Position numbers and translations under genes: made by a program. This document shows positions 54,529 to 63,389 of a stretch of 63,389 bases of DNA, in pieces. Numbering within the stretch: position 1 is the stretch's first letter; the number at the start of each line of letters is the position of its first letter. The notes below the pieces were generated by a model. That model was not told the origin of the DNA. It saw nothing but the letters and a program-made list of their open reading frames with translations, and made no database searches. The DNA is from Acidobacteriaceae bacterium (GTDB lineage: Bacteria > Acidobacteriota > Terriglobia > Terriglobales > Acidobacteriaceae): assembly GCA_025355385.1 (NCBI GenBank), contig JANXZS010000164.1, positions 1 through 63,389 on the forward strand, given 5' to 3'.

Positions 54529-55665
54529 TCAGGGAAGAAATCGGTGCGATTCTGGCAATCCGGCTACCACGGCGTCGTGAAAGGCAGGGCGCACTTGTTT
54601 GATGGACTGACTGGAGCGGTCCGGCCAGGTCCGGTTGGTTAGGAGAACAATGGCGAGTTCGCGATCATAATCGATCCACATGGAAGTACCGGTAAATCCC
54701 AGGTGACCGATGGAGCGCGGCCCAAAATGCCTGCCGGAGGAGCGCGGCTCTGCGGGCGTGTCCCATCCCAAGGCCCTGGAGGTTCCCTTGGGAAACACAC
54801 GCTTGGTAGTGAAGAGGGAGACGGTATTGGGGCGGAAGATCGATGGCTCGGTTTTCGGAGAAAGTATCGCTTTCGCGTAGCTGAGCAGATCCGGCACTGA
54901 AGAGAAGAGGCCTGCGTGACCGGCGCAGCCGCCGAGTACCGAACAATTTTCGTCGTTCACTTCTCCCTGAATAATGCGATGGCGGAAGGTGGTGTCATTC
55001 TCGGTCGGGGCGACGGCGGGACGCCATTCTTTGGGAGGGCAAAAGCGAGTACCCTCCAAGCCGAGCGGCGTAAACACCTCTCGCCCGCAGAAGGCATCGA
55101 GCGATTCGCCGCAGAGAACCTCCAGTGCTTTGCCAAGAAGCAGAAATCCGATGTCGGAATAGAGTACGCGTTCCATTGGAGCAGCTTCGAGAGGCATCAT
55201 CAGGCAGGCTCGCAGGAGTTCGTACGGAGTGGTAGCCGCCTCAAACAACCGCTCGTAGGCCGGCAAGCCTGACGAATGTGCCAGCAGCATGCGCAAGGTG
55301 ACGAGTTGCTTGGGACTTCCGGGCTCCTTACCGATCACGAAGCCTGGAAGCACCTCGCCCAGCGGAAGGTCGAGGTCGAGGATGCCGCGGTCATAAAGAA
55401 TGATGGCGGCGGATGTGGTGGCAACGACCTTGGTAAGGCTGGCTATGTCGAAGATCGTGGCAGGTGTTACCTCCGGGCTCTCTTCCTCATAGGTACACCG
55501 ACCGACCGCGTCCATTGCAACTACCTGGCCGTGCCAGAGGACGCCGAAAGCAGCGCCAGGGAAGGCGCGTTCTGCGATCGCTGTTTTTAGTAGAGAGTAT
55601 GCGGCGGCGAATCGGTTGCGCTGACCTGCAGCGGAGTCTGGGATTTGGACCGACTGCTGGGACAT
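54529..55665 (-). CDS. serine hydrolase of the class C beta-lactamase family
   Basis: The 378-residue enzyme has the AmpC/PBP4B/esterase fold: SxxK in 'FDIASLTKVVATTSAAI' (~72-75), the YxN-like 'VLYSDIGFLLLG' (~165), 'MLLAHSSGLPAYE', and 'FGPRSIGHLGFTGTS' as the KTG-equivalent HxG block. No signal peptide is evident at ATG 55665. By context with murQ and murA it most likely acts on peptidoglycan-derived peptides or a related ester, like YfeW in E. coli. Antibiotic hydrolysis should not be assumed. Confidence 0.85.
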   Translation of the reverse strand: MSQQSVQIPDSAAGQRNRFAAAYSLLKTAIAERAFPGAAFGVLWHGQVVAMDAVGRCTYEEESPEVTPATIFDIASLTKVVATTSAAIILYDRGILDLDLPLGEVLPGFVIGKEPGSPKQLVTLRMLLAHSSGLPAYERLFEAATTPYELLRACLMMPLEAAPMERVLYSDIGFLLLGKALEVLCGESLDAFCGREVFTPLGLEGTRFCPPKEWRPAVAPTENDTTFRHRIIQGEVNDENCSVLGGCAGHAGLFSSVPDLLSYAKAILSPKTEPSIFRPNTVSLFTTKRVFPKGTSRALGWDTPAEPRSSGRHFGPRSIGHLGFTGTSMWIDYDRELAIVLLTNRTWPDRSSQSIKQVRPAFHDAVVAGLPESHRFLP

Positions 55666-55830
55666 GGGCTCATTGCCTCTTTTGGCGAATGTCTATGGTA
55701 CCGCCAAGCCGAAGGTGCGCCGCGAGAAAGTAGGCATAAAGAACTGGCGATTCATCCGGGGCGGCTACCCCGCCGGGCTGATCTCAGTCTATTAGATTGG
55801 AGTCAGCGTGAGCACTGGCCTGGAGGTTAT

Positions 55831-56697
55831 ATGCGGGAACGGGTCAACTTGTGGATCGTGTGCGGAATGCTGGGGCTCTGGACATGGACGGTAGAGGGGC
55901 AGTCGGCCCCGCCCTCTGCTCCCACTGGGCCTGCGCCTGCCCCGGAGGCTTCGGTGGGGGTGTCCGCACCGGCCGCGACCACTTCATCCGCCGCCACAAA
56001 AAGCTATTTGGTTCCTCAGGGCACAAAGATTCTGCTCTTTCTTACGAGTGCAGTGAATACAAAGTCGGCCAAGGCAGGAGACGGAGTGTATCTGGTCTCG
56101 ACGTTCCCGGTGGTGGCAGGCAGTCATGTGATGATTCCCGCCGGCGTCTATGTCCAAGGCTCGGTGGATCAGGTGATTCGCCCCGGCCACATCAAGGGAC
56201 GCGCGCAAGTGGGAATGCATTTCACCTCGCTGATCTTCCCCAATGGCTCAGTGATAGAAATCCCTGGAGTAGTGAATAGCCTTCCTGGCTCCGCTGGAGC
56301 CAGGGTGAAGGACGGGGAAGGCACCATCGAGCAGCCAGGAAACAAGGGTCGGGATCTAGGTACGGTGGTGAAGGGCGCGGCCATTGGCGCGGAAGGCGGA
56401 GTGCTCGGCGGGGCAGCCACTGGAAACCTGGGGGCGGGCGTGGGATACGGATCTCTGGCCGGAGCACTGGCAGGTGGCATCTATACGCTCTTCCAGCGCG
56501 GAGAGGATGTGAACATTCCTCAGGGAACGATTGTCGAGATGGTGCTGCAGCGTCCCCTGATTCTGCAAGAAGAGAATATGAAGCCGGGAAGTGATGCTGG
56601 CCAGCCTGCGTATACTCCAGCGGCGCAACAGCAGCGGCTGCCTAAGCCGCGAAAGCCTGGAATGCTTTGTCCGGCAGGAAATCTTGGCTGCGACTAA
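55831..56697 (+). CDS. secreted protein with VirB10/TrbI-like domain
   Basis: The 288-residue protein starts at ATG 55831 (GGAGG just upstream) and has a signal peptide (~1-22). A Pro/Ala-rich linker and a VirB10-like beta-barrel domain follow (~55-260: 'YLVPQGTKILLFLTSAVNTKSAK', 'VYLVSTFPVVAGSHVMIPAGVYVQG', 'IPQGTIVEMVLQRPL'). A Gly-rich stretch (~185-230) is embedded. Conjugation-type VirB10 proteins span both membranes; this short version has no T4SS neighbours and is a recurrent single-gene form in acidobacteria. Confidence 0.75.
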   Translation: MRERVNLWIVCGMLGLWTWTVEGQSAPPSAPTGPAPAPEASVGVSAPAATTSSAATKSYLVPQGTKILLFLTSAVNTKSAKAGDGVYLVSTFPVVAGSHVMIPAGVYVQGSVDQVIRPGHIKGRAQVGMHFTSLIFPNGSVIEIPGVVNSLPGSAGARVKDGEGTIEQPGNKGRDLGTVVKGAAIGAEGGVLGGAATGNLGAGVGYGSLAGALAGGIYTLFQRGEDVNIPQGTIVEMVLQRPLILQEENMKPGSDAGQPAYTPAAQQQRLPKPRKPGMLCPAGNLGCD

Positions 56698-56750
56698 TTA
56701 GCACTGTATTCTGAATTGACAGGCTGGAACAATTCCTGGCCGACGCGACG

Positions 56751-57365
56751 ATGGAAGACAGCAACCCCGAGCCCCGACCCCAAGCAGCAATCGACCCAGA
56801 GGCCCCAAATCAGGGCGTCGTCACCAATTCATCGCAGATTGCGGAGCCAAGCACGCCGCGGAATCTGCGGGTATGGATGCGCGATCTCATCGTGTCCATG
56901 GCGGCCTCAATGCTGATCATCACCTTCCTCTATCAACCGGTAAAGGTGGAGGGGACCAGCATGCTGCCGCGGTTGGAAGATCAGGATCGACTCTTCATCA
57001 ATAAATTTGTCTACCACTTTGAGAACATTGAGCGCAGCGACGTGGTCGTCTTCTATTACCCGCGCGATCCGCAGAAGAGCTATATCAAGCGCGTCATCGC
57101 GCTGCCCGGCGACGAACTCGTGATTGATCGCGGCAACGTTTTTGTGAATGGCAAGGCTATTCCAGAGCCCTATGTGCCACGGCGCTTTTTTGACGGACGC
57201 TCGGTGGAGAAGATGTTGATTCCGGCCCATGAGTACTTCGTGATGGGCGACCATCGATCCATCTCAAGCGACAGCCGCGACTTTGGCCCGGTGGAGCGAC
57301 ACCTCATTTATGGCAAGGCAGCTTTCGTGTACTGGCCTACGGAAAAGATGGGCGTGGTGCGTTAG
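56751..57365 (+). CDS. lepB: signal peptidase I
   Basis: LepB removes signal peptides from exported proteins. The TM helix is at ~45-62, the catalytic S70 is in 'VEGTSMLPRLEDQDRL', the base K113 is in 'SYIKRVIALPGD', and 'VMGDHRSISSDSRDFG' (~166-181) is the conserved box E. The 204-residue length is typical of the Gram-negative/cyanobacterial short type. It follows the VirB10-like gene by 53 bp. Confidence 0.96.
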   Translation: MEDSNPEPRPQAAIDPEAPNQGVVTNSSQIAEPSTPRNLRVWMRDLIVSMAASMLIITFLYQPVKVEGTSMLPRLEDQDRLFINKFVYHFENIERSDVVVFYYPRDPQKSYIKRVIALPGDELVIDRGNVFVNGKAIPEPYVPRRFFDGRSVEKMLIPAHEYFVMGDHRSISSDSRDFGPVERHLIYGKAAFVYWPTEKMGVVR

Positions 57366-57418
57366 CTCCGAGAGCAAGGGGAGTGGCGCAGCACCTGCGC
57401 TGTAGTCCCGCCTCAAGA

Positions 57419-57474
57419 CAAGTAACTTCCCTATCGACGCATAATGCTGCGTTTGCACCGTCTTCAGTTACTTG
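57419..57474 (+). promoter_or_regulatory. inverted repeat in the carA leader
   Basis: CAAGTAACT (57419-57427) and AGTTACTTG (57466-57474) are perfect 9-bp arms enclosing 38 nt that itself contains CGCA/TGCG. It lies 57 bp before carA. No T-run follows, so it is more likely an operator or a leader structure than a terminator. It could serve pyrimidine or arginine control of carAB; no known regulator can be named. Confidence 0.4.
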
Positions 57475-57530
57475 CTGCTTCGCCGGCGATTCTTTGGTAA
57501 CATCGAGTGAATCCACTCGACGGAGAAGCG

Positions 57531-58679
57531 ATGCAGGCGATTCTTGCGCTCGAAGACGGGCGCATCTTCCGCGGTGAGGGCTACGGCGCCAAGGGCGAAT
57601 GTTGTGGCGAGGTGGTCTTCAATACATCGCTGACCGGCTATCAGGAAATCTTCACGGATCCATCCTATGCCGGGCAGATTGTTGTACTGACCAACCCCCA
57701 AATTGGCAACTACGGCACCAATTCCGCAGATAACGAAGCGGCTCGACCCTTTATTGAAGGTCTCGTCACGCGCGAGTTCTCTCCCATCAGTTCCAATTGG
57801 CGCTCCGAACTGGTAGCCGACGAATACCTGGAACGCTACAACGTCCCCGTCATCAGTGAGATCGATACTCGGGCGCTGGTGCGGCATTTGCGCACTTACG
57901 GGGTGATGCGCGGTGTGATCGCCACGTTTGAGGATGGCGTCAAGTTGGACAGCGACGCACTCGTTGCCAAGGCGCGCGCTATTCGCAAGATGGATGGCAC
58001 CGACCTGGCCAAGGTGGTGAGTACGAAGACCAGCTATGACTGGACCAAGGCTGATCCCCGCAACCACAATGATGCTATGTCCCCCGCGATAGTCGGGGAC
58101 GACAGGCCGGAACTCCACGTCGTCGCGTACGATTTTGGCATCAAGCACAACATTCTGCGCATGCTCGCGCGCGAGGGATGCCGGGTGACAGTGGTTCCCG
58201 CGCAAACTTCGGCGGAGGATGTCCTGGCGCTGAATCCCGACGGCATCTTTCTGTCGAATGGCCCCGGCGATCCTGAGCCTGTAACCTACGCGCAGGAGAG
58301 TATCCGCAGGCTGGCAGGCAAGAAGCCGATCTTTGGAATCTGCCTCGGGCATCAACTCATCGGGCTGGCGCTGGGTGGCAAGACCTACAAGTTGAAGTTC
58401 GGGCATCACGGCGGAAATCATCCCGTGCAGCATACGCACAGCGGCAAGGTCGAGATTACGGCACACAACCATAACTTCGCGGTCGATCCTGATTCGATTA
58501 ACCAGAGCGAAGTAGAGTTGACCCACATCGACCTGAACGACAATACGCTTGAGGGCTTGCGGCACAAGTCGCTGCCGCTCTTCAGCGTGCAATACCACCC
58601 GGAGGCGAGCCCGGGTCCGCATGATTCGAACTATCTGTTCCACGACTTCCGCACGATGATGGAGGAGTGGAAAGGGTGA
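57531..58679 (+). CDS. carA: carbamoyl-phosphate synthase small subunit
   Basis: CarA is the glutaminase that feeds ammonia to CarB for arginine and pyrimidine synthesis. ATG 57531 has GGAGA upstream; the frame opens at GTG 57507. N-terminal motifs '[22 protein letters not shown]' (split) and the class I amidotransferase site with Cys in '[12 protein letters not shown]' are present, along with '[12 protein letters not shown]' (His, Glu). The stop overlaps the next gene by 4 bp, but that gene is a GIY-YIG nuclease, not carB. Confidence 0.96.
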   Translation: MQAILALEDGRIFRGEGYGAKGECCGEVVFNTSLTGYQEIFTDPSYAGQIVVLTNPQIGNYGTNSADNEAARPFIEGLVTREFSPISSNWRSELVADEYLERYNVPVISEIDTRALVRHLRTYGVMRGVIATFEDGVKLDSDALVAKARAIRKMDGTDLAKVVSTKTSYDWTKADPRNHNDAMSPAIVGDDRPELHVVAYDFGIKHNILRMLAREGCRVTVVPAQTSAEDVLALNPDGIFLSNGPGDPEPVTYAQESIRRLAGKKPIFGICLGHQLIGLALGGKTYKLKFGHHGGNHPVQHTHSGKVEITAHNHNFAVDPDSINQSEVELTHIDLNDNTLEGLRHKSLPLFSVQYHPEASPGPHDSNYLFHDFRTMMEEWKG

Positions 58680-59260
58680 GGGATGCGGAACGCAGCTATT
58701 ACGTATACGCGTTGAAGGATCCGCGCACCAATCCAGCAAAGCCGTTTTACATCGGAAAAGGGACGGGGATACGCGCTTGGGAACATGATCTACACGCCGA
58801 CGAGACTCCAAAAGGGCAGAGAATTACCGAGATTCGTGCATCGGGGTTCGAGATAGTCGAGACAAAACTAGTTGAGAGTCTCACCGAATTCGAAGCATTG
58901 AAACTTGAGGCAGAACTAATCACGGCTTTTGGGACATTGACTACTGGTGGAATACTTACCAATTCCGTGGTTCCCGGGGGCTTGGGCAAAGGGCTCCGTG
59001 GCAGGAATCTAGTCATTCCCTCAGGCGCTATTGAGAAGGCACAGTTCGGACTGAAACTTCTGAAGGAAGCTGTTTTAGAGCTGGCCCTTGCGAATAAAGT
59101 TGGCGTCACCAATTCTGACTTGGTTCATAGTCTTGGTCTCCAAAGTGACTATAAGGGTGGGTCAAAGGATTACCTCACGTGGAGCCTGCTTGGCATCCTC
59201 ATGCGCGAAGGCAAACTAAAACGAGTAGAGAAAAAGAAACATCAGGCTCAAACCAGATAG
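58676..59260 (+). CDS. GIY-YIG nuclease (LEM-3-like) inserted between carA and carB
   Basis: The 194-residue protein starts at GTG 58676, which overlaps the carA stop as GTGA with GGAGGAG at 58661-58667. The N-terminal GIY-YIG domain reads 'YYVYALKDP' then '[15 protein letters not shown]' (~8-40), with a Glu-rich helix ('[14 protein letters not shown]'). The C-terminal ~70 residues ('[19 protein letters not shown]', '[18 protein letters not shown]') look like a winged helix. Lower GC and weaker codon bias than carA/carB suggest acquisition. Role (repair, homing or defence) is unknown. carB translation depends on the same message. Confidence 0.75.
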   Translation: MRDAERSYYVYALKDPRTNPAKPFYIGKGTGIRAWEHDLHADETPKGQRITEIRASGFEIVETKLVESLTEFEALKLEAELITAFGTLTTGGILTNSVVPGGLGKGLRGRNLVIPSGAIEKAQFGLKLLKEAVLELALANKVGVTNSDLVHSLGLQSDYKGGSKDYLTWSLLGILMREGKLKRVEKKKHQAQTR

Positions 59261-59267
59261 GTAGCAA

Positions 59268-62200
59268 ATGCCACGCAGAAATGACATAACCAAGATTCTC
59301 GTGATTGGCTCGGGGCCTATTGTGATTGGGCAGTCGGCCGAGTTTGACTACTCCGGCACGCAGGCGTGCAAGGCGCTCAAGGCCGAGGGCTATGAGGTTG
59401 TGCTGGTGAACTCCAATCCAGCGACCATCATGACCGATCCCGAACTCGCCGACCGCACCTACATCGAGCCGTTGACGAAGGATTACGTCGAAGAGATTCT
59501 GCGGGTTGAAAAGCAGATGCTGAAGGATGAGGGGCGCACGGGGGTCTTTGCCCTGCTACCGACTGTGGGTGGGCAAACCGCGTTGAATCTCGCTGTCGAT
59601 CTAGCTGACTCCGGCATTCTTGACAAGTACGGCGTGGAACTGATTGGAGCCAAACTTGAAGCGATCAAGAAGGCTGAGGACCGCCTGCTCTTCAAAGATG
59701 CGATGACGCGCATCGGCCTGGATATGCCACGCTCTGCGCTGGTCAACAACTTGAAGGATGGACTGGACTTCGCCAGCAAGATCGGCTTTCCAGTCGTCAT
59801 CCGGCCATCTTTCACGCTGGGCGGGTCGGGAGCCGGCATCGGCTACAACCGCGAAGAGTTGATGGAGATTCTTGCGCGGGGCCTGGATCTCTCGCCGGTA
59901 CACGAGTGCCTGATCGAAGAGTCGGTGCTGGGGTGGAAGGAATATGAGCTGGAGGTAATGCGCGACCTCGCTGACAACGTCATCATCATCTGCTCCATTG
60001 AAAACATGGATCCGATGGGTGTTCATACCGGGGATTCGATTACGGTTGCGCCTGCGCAAACGCTGACCGATCGGGAATATCAGATGATGCGCGACGCGGC
60101 GATCCGCGTGATGCGCGAGATTGGGGTGGAGACGGGCGGATCGAACGTGCAATTTGCCGTGGACCCGGCTACGGGACGCATGACGGTGATCGAAATGAAT
60201 CCGCGTGTCTCACGCTCCTCGGCGCTAGCTTCAAAGGCTACTGGCTTTCCCATTGCGAAGATTGCAGCGAAGCTGGCAGTCGGGTATACGCTCGACGAAA
60301 TTCCAAACGACATCACGAAGAAGACACCTGCTTGTTTTGAGCCGACCATCGATTACGTTGTCGTCAAAATTCCCAAGTGGCAGTTTGAAAAGTTTCCCGG
60401 AGCAGACGAGAACCTTGGGCCACAGATGAAGTCCGTGGGTGAAGTGATGGCCATCGGACGCACCTTCAAGGAATCTCTCATGAAGGCGATTCGCTCGCTG
60501 GAGACAGGCAAGCGTCTTGGTGCAGAGGCGGTTGAGCCGCGCCGTTTGACGCAGCGGTTGGTGACGGCGCAACCCGAGCGGCTGACCTATATTCGCTATG
60601 CCTTCCGCCTCGGCCACACGGTCCGCGAAGTAGCTCGCATGACTTCCATGGACCCGTGGTTCCTCTACCAGATCAAAGAGATTACGGACACCATTACTGA
60701 GGTCGGTGAAACTACTGCGGACAATGTGTCACCGCAACTGTTACGTAAAGCGAAGCGTATGGGTATCTCCGACGAGCGCATTGCTGAGGAGTGGGGCACG
60801 CCCACTCACGAGGGTATCGAAGCTGTGCGCCAGCTGCGACAGAAGATGGGATTAAAGCCGGTCTTCAAGCTCGTGGATACGTGCGCAGCGGAGTTTGAAA
60901 GTATGACTCCATACCTCTACTCCTGCTACGACGAAGAGGATGAGTCTCCCCCAACATCGAAGCGAAAGGTCATCATCCTGGGCAGCGGTCCAAACCGCAT
61001 CGGGCAGGGAATCGAGTTCGACTACTGCTGTTGCCACGCAGCGTTCGCTCTAAAGGAAGACGACTACGAGACCATTATGGTGAACTGCAATCCGGAGACG
61101 GTTTCGACCGACTACGATACCAGCGACCGCCTCTACTTTGAGCCGCTGACGCTCGAAGACGTGCTGGCGGTGTATGAGCATGAGTCGTCCGGCGGCGCTG
61201 AGGTGGGCATGATTGTGCAGTTTGGCGGGCAGACCCCGCTTAACCTGGCGCTGCGGTTGAAGGCTGCCGGAGTATCCATTATCGGCACCTCCCCCGAGTC
61301 GATTGACCTGGCGGAAGATCGCCGGCGATTCGGCAAGCTGCTGATGGATCTGGAGATTCCGCAGCCCCCAGGTGTTATGGCAACCAGCGTGGCAGAGGCG
61401 CTGGCAGGCGCGGAGAGCGTGGGATATCCGGTACTGGTGCGGCCTTCGTATGTATTGGGCGGGCGCGCCATGGTTATCGCATACGATGCCGCCGCAGTGT
61501 CGCACTATATGACGCAGGCGGTGGAGTATTCGCAAGACCGGCCTATCCTGATTGACCACTTCCTCGAAGATGCGGTTGAGGTGGACGTGGATGCGCTGTG
61601 TGACAGTCAAGATGTTGTGATTGCGGGCATCATGCAGCACATAGAGGAAGCGGGCATCCACTCCGGCGACTCCTCGTGTGTGCTGCCTGCGGTCGATCTG
61701 CCTTCGGCAACTCTCGATACCTTGCGTACTTACACGCGCAGGCTAGCGCTGGCGCTGGAAGTGGTGGGACTGGTAAATCTGCAGTTCGCTATCAAGCGGG
61801 GAAAAGTTGGCGAGCCCGACAGCGTCTACGTGATCGAGGTAAATCCACGCGCATCCCGCACGGTGCCATACGTTTCGAAGGCGACTGGTGTGCCTCTTGC
61901 AAAGCTTGCGTCGAGGCTGATGACGGGACGCAAGCTGAAGGAACTTCTGCCGGAGGTGGTTGCGTCGGGCAAGGATCTGGAGACGGGCGCGCACTTCTAC
62001 GTAAAGTCGCCGGTCTTTCCATGGAACAAGTTTCCAGGGGTTGATACGGTGCTGGGGCCGGAGATGAAGTCCACTGGCGAGGTGATGGGCGTCGCAGACA
62101 GCTTTGGCGAGGCATTCGCCAAGGCGCAGCTCTCCGCCGGGCAGATTCTGCCGCGCCAGGGCACCGTGTTCTTCAGTGTGAACGACCATGACAAGCCAGT

Positions 62201-62570
62201 GCTGGTGGAGCTTGCGCGGATCTACATGGATCTCGGCTTCAACATTGTGGCGACGCAGGGTACGGCCGACGTACTGCAGAAGGCAGGCCTGGTGGTGGAG
62301 CGGGTCTACAAGGTGAAAGAAGGCCGGCCCAATATAGTCGATCTGATCAAGGGCAATCGCATCCAGCTTATTGTGAATACACCGCGCGGGCAGGACACCT
62401 TCTTTGACGAGAAGGCAATTCGCCGGGCTGCGGTGGTGCAACGTATCCCGACAATTACGACGATTGCCGCCGCTCGAGCGGCGGCCGAAGGCATCGCGGA
62501 CATACAGCGTAATGTCACTACGGTGAATGCTCTGCAGTCGCTCCATCGACGCGAGATTGCCGTGAAGTAG
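59268..62570 (+). CDS. carB: carbamoyl-phosphate synthase large subunit
   Basis: CarB makes carbamoyl phosphate from bicarbonate, ATP and ammonia. The 1100-residue duplicated ATP-grasp enzyme shows '[26 protein letters not shown]' (split) at the N-terminus, '[16 protein letters not shown]' (first half, ~185), '[15 protein letters not shown]' (second half, ~572) and '[13 protein letters not shown]' (~727). A C-terminal MGS allosteric domain (~955-1080) follows. It starts 7 bp after the GIY-YIG gene. Confidence 0.97.
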   Translation: MPRRNDITKILVIGSGPIVIGQSAEFDYSGTQACKALKAEGYEVVLVNSNPATIMTDPELADRTYIEPLTKDYVEEILRVEKQMLKDEGRTGVFALLPTVGGQTALNLAVDLADSGILDKYGVELIGAKLEAIKKAEDRLLFKDAMTRIGLDMPRSALVNNLKDGLDFASKIGFPVVIRPSFTLGGSGAGIGYNREELMEILARGLDLSPVHECLIEESVLGWKEYELEVMRDLADNVIIICSIENMDPMGVHTGDSITVAPAQTLTDREYQMMRDAAIRVMREIGVETGGSNVQFAVDPATGRMTVIEMNPRVSRSSALASKATGFPIAKIAAKLAVGYTLDEIPNDITKKTPACFEPTIDYVVVKIPKWQFEKFPGADENLGPQMKSVGEVMAIGRTFKESLMKAIRSLETGKRLGAEAVEPRRLTQRLVTAQPERLTYIRYAFRLGHTVREVARMTSMDPWFLYQIKEITDTITEVGETTADNVSPQLLRKAKRMGISDERIAEEWGTPTHEGIEAVRQLRQKMGLKPVFKLVDTCAAEFESMTPYLYSCYDEEDESPPTSKRKVIILGSGPNRIGQGIEFDYCCCHAAFALKEDDYETIMVNCNPETVSTDYDTSDRLYFEPLTLEDVLAVYEHESSGGAEVGMIVQFGGQTPLNLALRLKAAGVSIIGTSPESIDLAEDRRRFGKLLMDLEIPQPPGVMATSVAEALAGAESVGYPVLVRPSYVLGGRAMVIAYDAAAVSHYMTQAVEYSQDRPILIDHFLEDAVEVDVDALCDSQDVVIAGIMQHIEEAGIHSGDSSCVLPAVDLPSATLDTLRTYTRRLALALEVVGLVNLQFAIKRGKVGEPDSVYVIEVNPRASRTVPYVSKATGVPLAKLASRLMTGRKLKELLPEVVASGKDLETGAHFYVKSPVFPWNKFPGVDTVLGPEMKSTGEVMGVADSFGEAFAKAQLSAGQILPRQGTVFFSVNDHDKPVLVELARIYMDLGFNIVATQGTADVLQKAGLVVERVYKVKEGRPNIVDLIKGNRIQLIVNTPRGQDTFFDEKAIRRAAVVQRIPTITTIAAARAAAEGIADIQRNVTTVNALQSLHRREIAVK

Positions 62571-63011
62571 TGCAAGCTTACAAGGATGAATACGGTCGAG
62601 AATACGCGGGGTGTGGCGTTTGACATTAAATCGAGCGCCTCACCCTTTTTATGTATGGTCCACTTGGCGAATTGTGAATAGACTGTTAATTCATGGGGTG
62701 GGGCAAAGCGGAGCCACTCTGCAACCCAGGCGATGACGTGCAATCCCGGTCTGGAATCGGAAGTCACGGATGATACCGAGTAGAACGAACTTCGAGGTGG
62801 TCCCAAGCCGTTTGGGATCGAGAGTTCTGTGAGTCGATGAGACCTAACGCGCGGGCCTGAGATAGCCTTCGTGCCTCGCCACTCACAGACGGATGTCAAC
62901 CTGTGAGAGAGCGAGGCTTCTACAAGAGATCTTTCCCAAGAAATCTGCCTGAAGACCCGCCCCTCCGCGAACTGGAGTCCACATTCGACTCCAAGGCGAA
63001 TAGGGGGAGTG
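62571..63011. other. 440-bp structured intergenic region after carB
   Basis: No convincing gene. Several strong stems are visible: TCCCAA/TTGGGA (62801-62806/62812-62817), a compound stem CTCGC..CTCACAG with CTGTGAG..GCGAG (62875-62915), and GGAGT/ACTCC near 62974-62992. The density of stems suggests a structured leader or small RNA before the short ORF at 63012. No known riboswitch consensus was recognised. Confidence 0.4.
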
Positions 63012-63206
63012 ATGGAACTGTTTTCCATGTATCAACTGCGTGGTAATCGCCGCGCACAGAATGTTTCCTGCGTATGGGTGGAGACGGGTAATGCGCGCCA
63101 GCCGCTAGCCTGTGTCTGGATTTCTTCCGAGGCAGATAGCGCGAGTGTTGACTGCCGCGAAACAGTGGCTGCCGGCGAAGAACATTTAGGTTTGCTGGTC
63201 GCGTAA
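63012..63206 (+). CDS. hypothetical small protein
   Basis: The 64-residue frame starts at ATG 63012 (GTG 63009 is alternative) with GGGGGAG directly upstream and ends 42 bp before a good terminator. Composition is protein-like ('MYQLRGNRRAQNVSCVWVET'), and it could be a compact beta-rich polypeptide. No family recognised. The flanking ribosome site and terminator are the main support. Confidence 0.45.
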   Translation: MELFSMYQLRGNRRAQNVSCVWVETGNARQPLACVWISSEADSASVDCRETVAAGEEHLGLLVA

Positions 63207-63248
63207 GTCTGTCCCGAGCGGCGCCCAGCAGACACGAATCACCCAATG

Positions 63249-63278
63249 AATGCCCGGCTGATTGCCGGGCATTTGTGC
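63249..63278 (+). terminator. intrinsic terminator
   Basis: AATGCCCGG (63249-63257) and CCGGGCATT (63265-63273) form a perfect 9-bp stem with a 7-nt loop and a short T-rich tail (TTTGTGCTT). It follows the small ORF and probably ends the transcript that includes it. Confidence 0.7.
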
Positions 63279-63389
63279 TTGAAAACTTATAGACGTGGAA
63301 GCCTCCAGGGTTAAGCCATTCATATAAAAACGATCTGGCGGGTGCTTAGCCAGGTCGCCAGGGGATGACGAAGAATGCTTGCGGTCACC

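Noticed and set aside
54529-55665. reading the class C beta-lactamase-fold protein as an antibiotic resistance gene
   Set aside because: No secretion signal and a murQ-murA context point to a wall-metabolism or esterase role.

Overview
The window reads as a stretch of chromosome from an acidobacterium (Acidobacteriota, probably Terriglobia/Acidobacteriaceae-like). The evidence is gene content rather than a marker gene. It includes a very large TonB-dependent receptor with an N-terminal carboxypeptidase-regulatory-like domain, a VirB10-like secreted protein, a DUF1844 protein, an NfeD/slipin/SPOR/TPR cluster, many GTG and TTG starts, and moderately high GC. No rRNA, CRISPR array or intact insertion sequence was seen.

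Layout. 0.5-4.4 kb: a GntR-type regulator, a PmtA-like methyltransferase and an M50-like membrane protein. 4.4-10.2 kb (minus): a TolC/RND/HlyD tripartite efflux operon behind an operator-like promoter. 10.6-14.4 kb: an S41-family protein lacking catalytic residues and a class A penicillin-binding protein. 14.4-18.2 kb (minus): ribF, a PhnP-like hydrolase, a DUF1844 protein and ygfZ. 18.3-28.2 kb (plus): a secreted gluzincin-like protein, mtnP, a PfkB kinase, a glycosyltransferase, an MgtC protein, the murein-recycling chain dapF-ldcA-mpl, and a PlsC acyltransferase. 28.2-37 kb (minus): SPOR/slipin/NfeD/TPR, a GT39 enzyme, a DUF3467 protein, a frameshifted cupin, and a lipoprotein plus partner of unknown function. 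37.2-41.4 kb (minus): sulfate assimilation, cysD-cysN-cysH-tauE. 42.1-45.2 kb (plus): the TonB-dependent receptor.

The most striking region is the 0.7 kb divergent space between cysD and the receptor (41,381-42,081). On each strand a good sigma70-like promoter leads, nine nucleotides past its -10 box, straight into a short cysteine-codon-rich ORF. The ORFs have 6 Cys in 32 codons on the cys side and 4 Cys in 27 codons on the receptor side. Each is followed about 30 nt later by a hairpin plus T-run, with mutually exclusive 1:2, 2:3 and 3:4 pairings. A third, less certain poly-Cys ORF lies just before the receptor, and its Cys codons are complementary to the receptor's Shine-Dalgarno. I read this as a mirrored pair of cysteine-responsive attenuators, which also suggests that the receptor imports a sulfur compound.

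45.4-50 kb is an eroded accessory island: tRNA-Leu(UAG), a frameshifted tyrosine-recombinase remnant, degenerate fragments, an intact pdxH, a small DUF6582-like gene, an alpha/beta-hydrolase remnant, and a ribbon-helix-helix regulator with a PHB-depolymerase-type esterase. A 22-bp palindrome covers the regulator's start. 51.6-55.7 kb (minus) is a cell-wall recycling/synthesis operon: beta-lactamase-fold hydrolase, murQ, murA, dinB. 55.8-63.3 kb (plus) holds a VirB10-like protein, lepB, and carA and carB with a GIY-YIG nuclease gene wedged between them, then a small ORF and a terminator.
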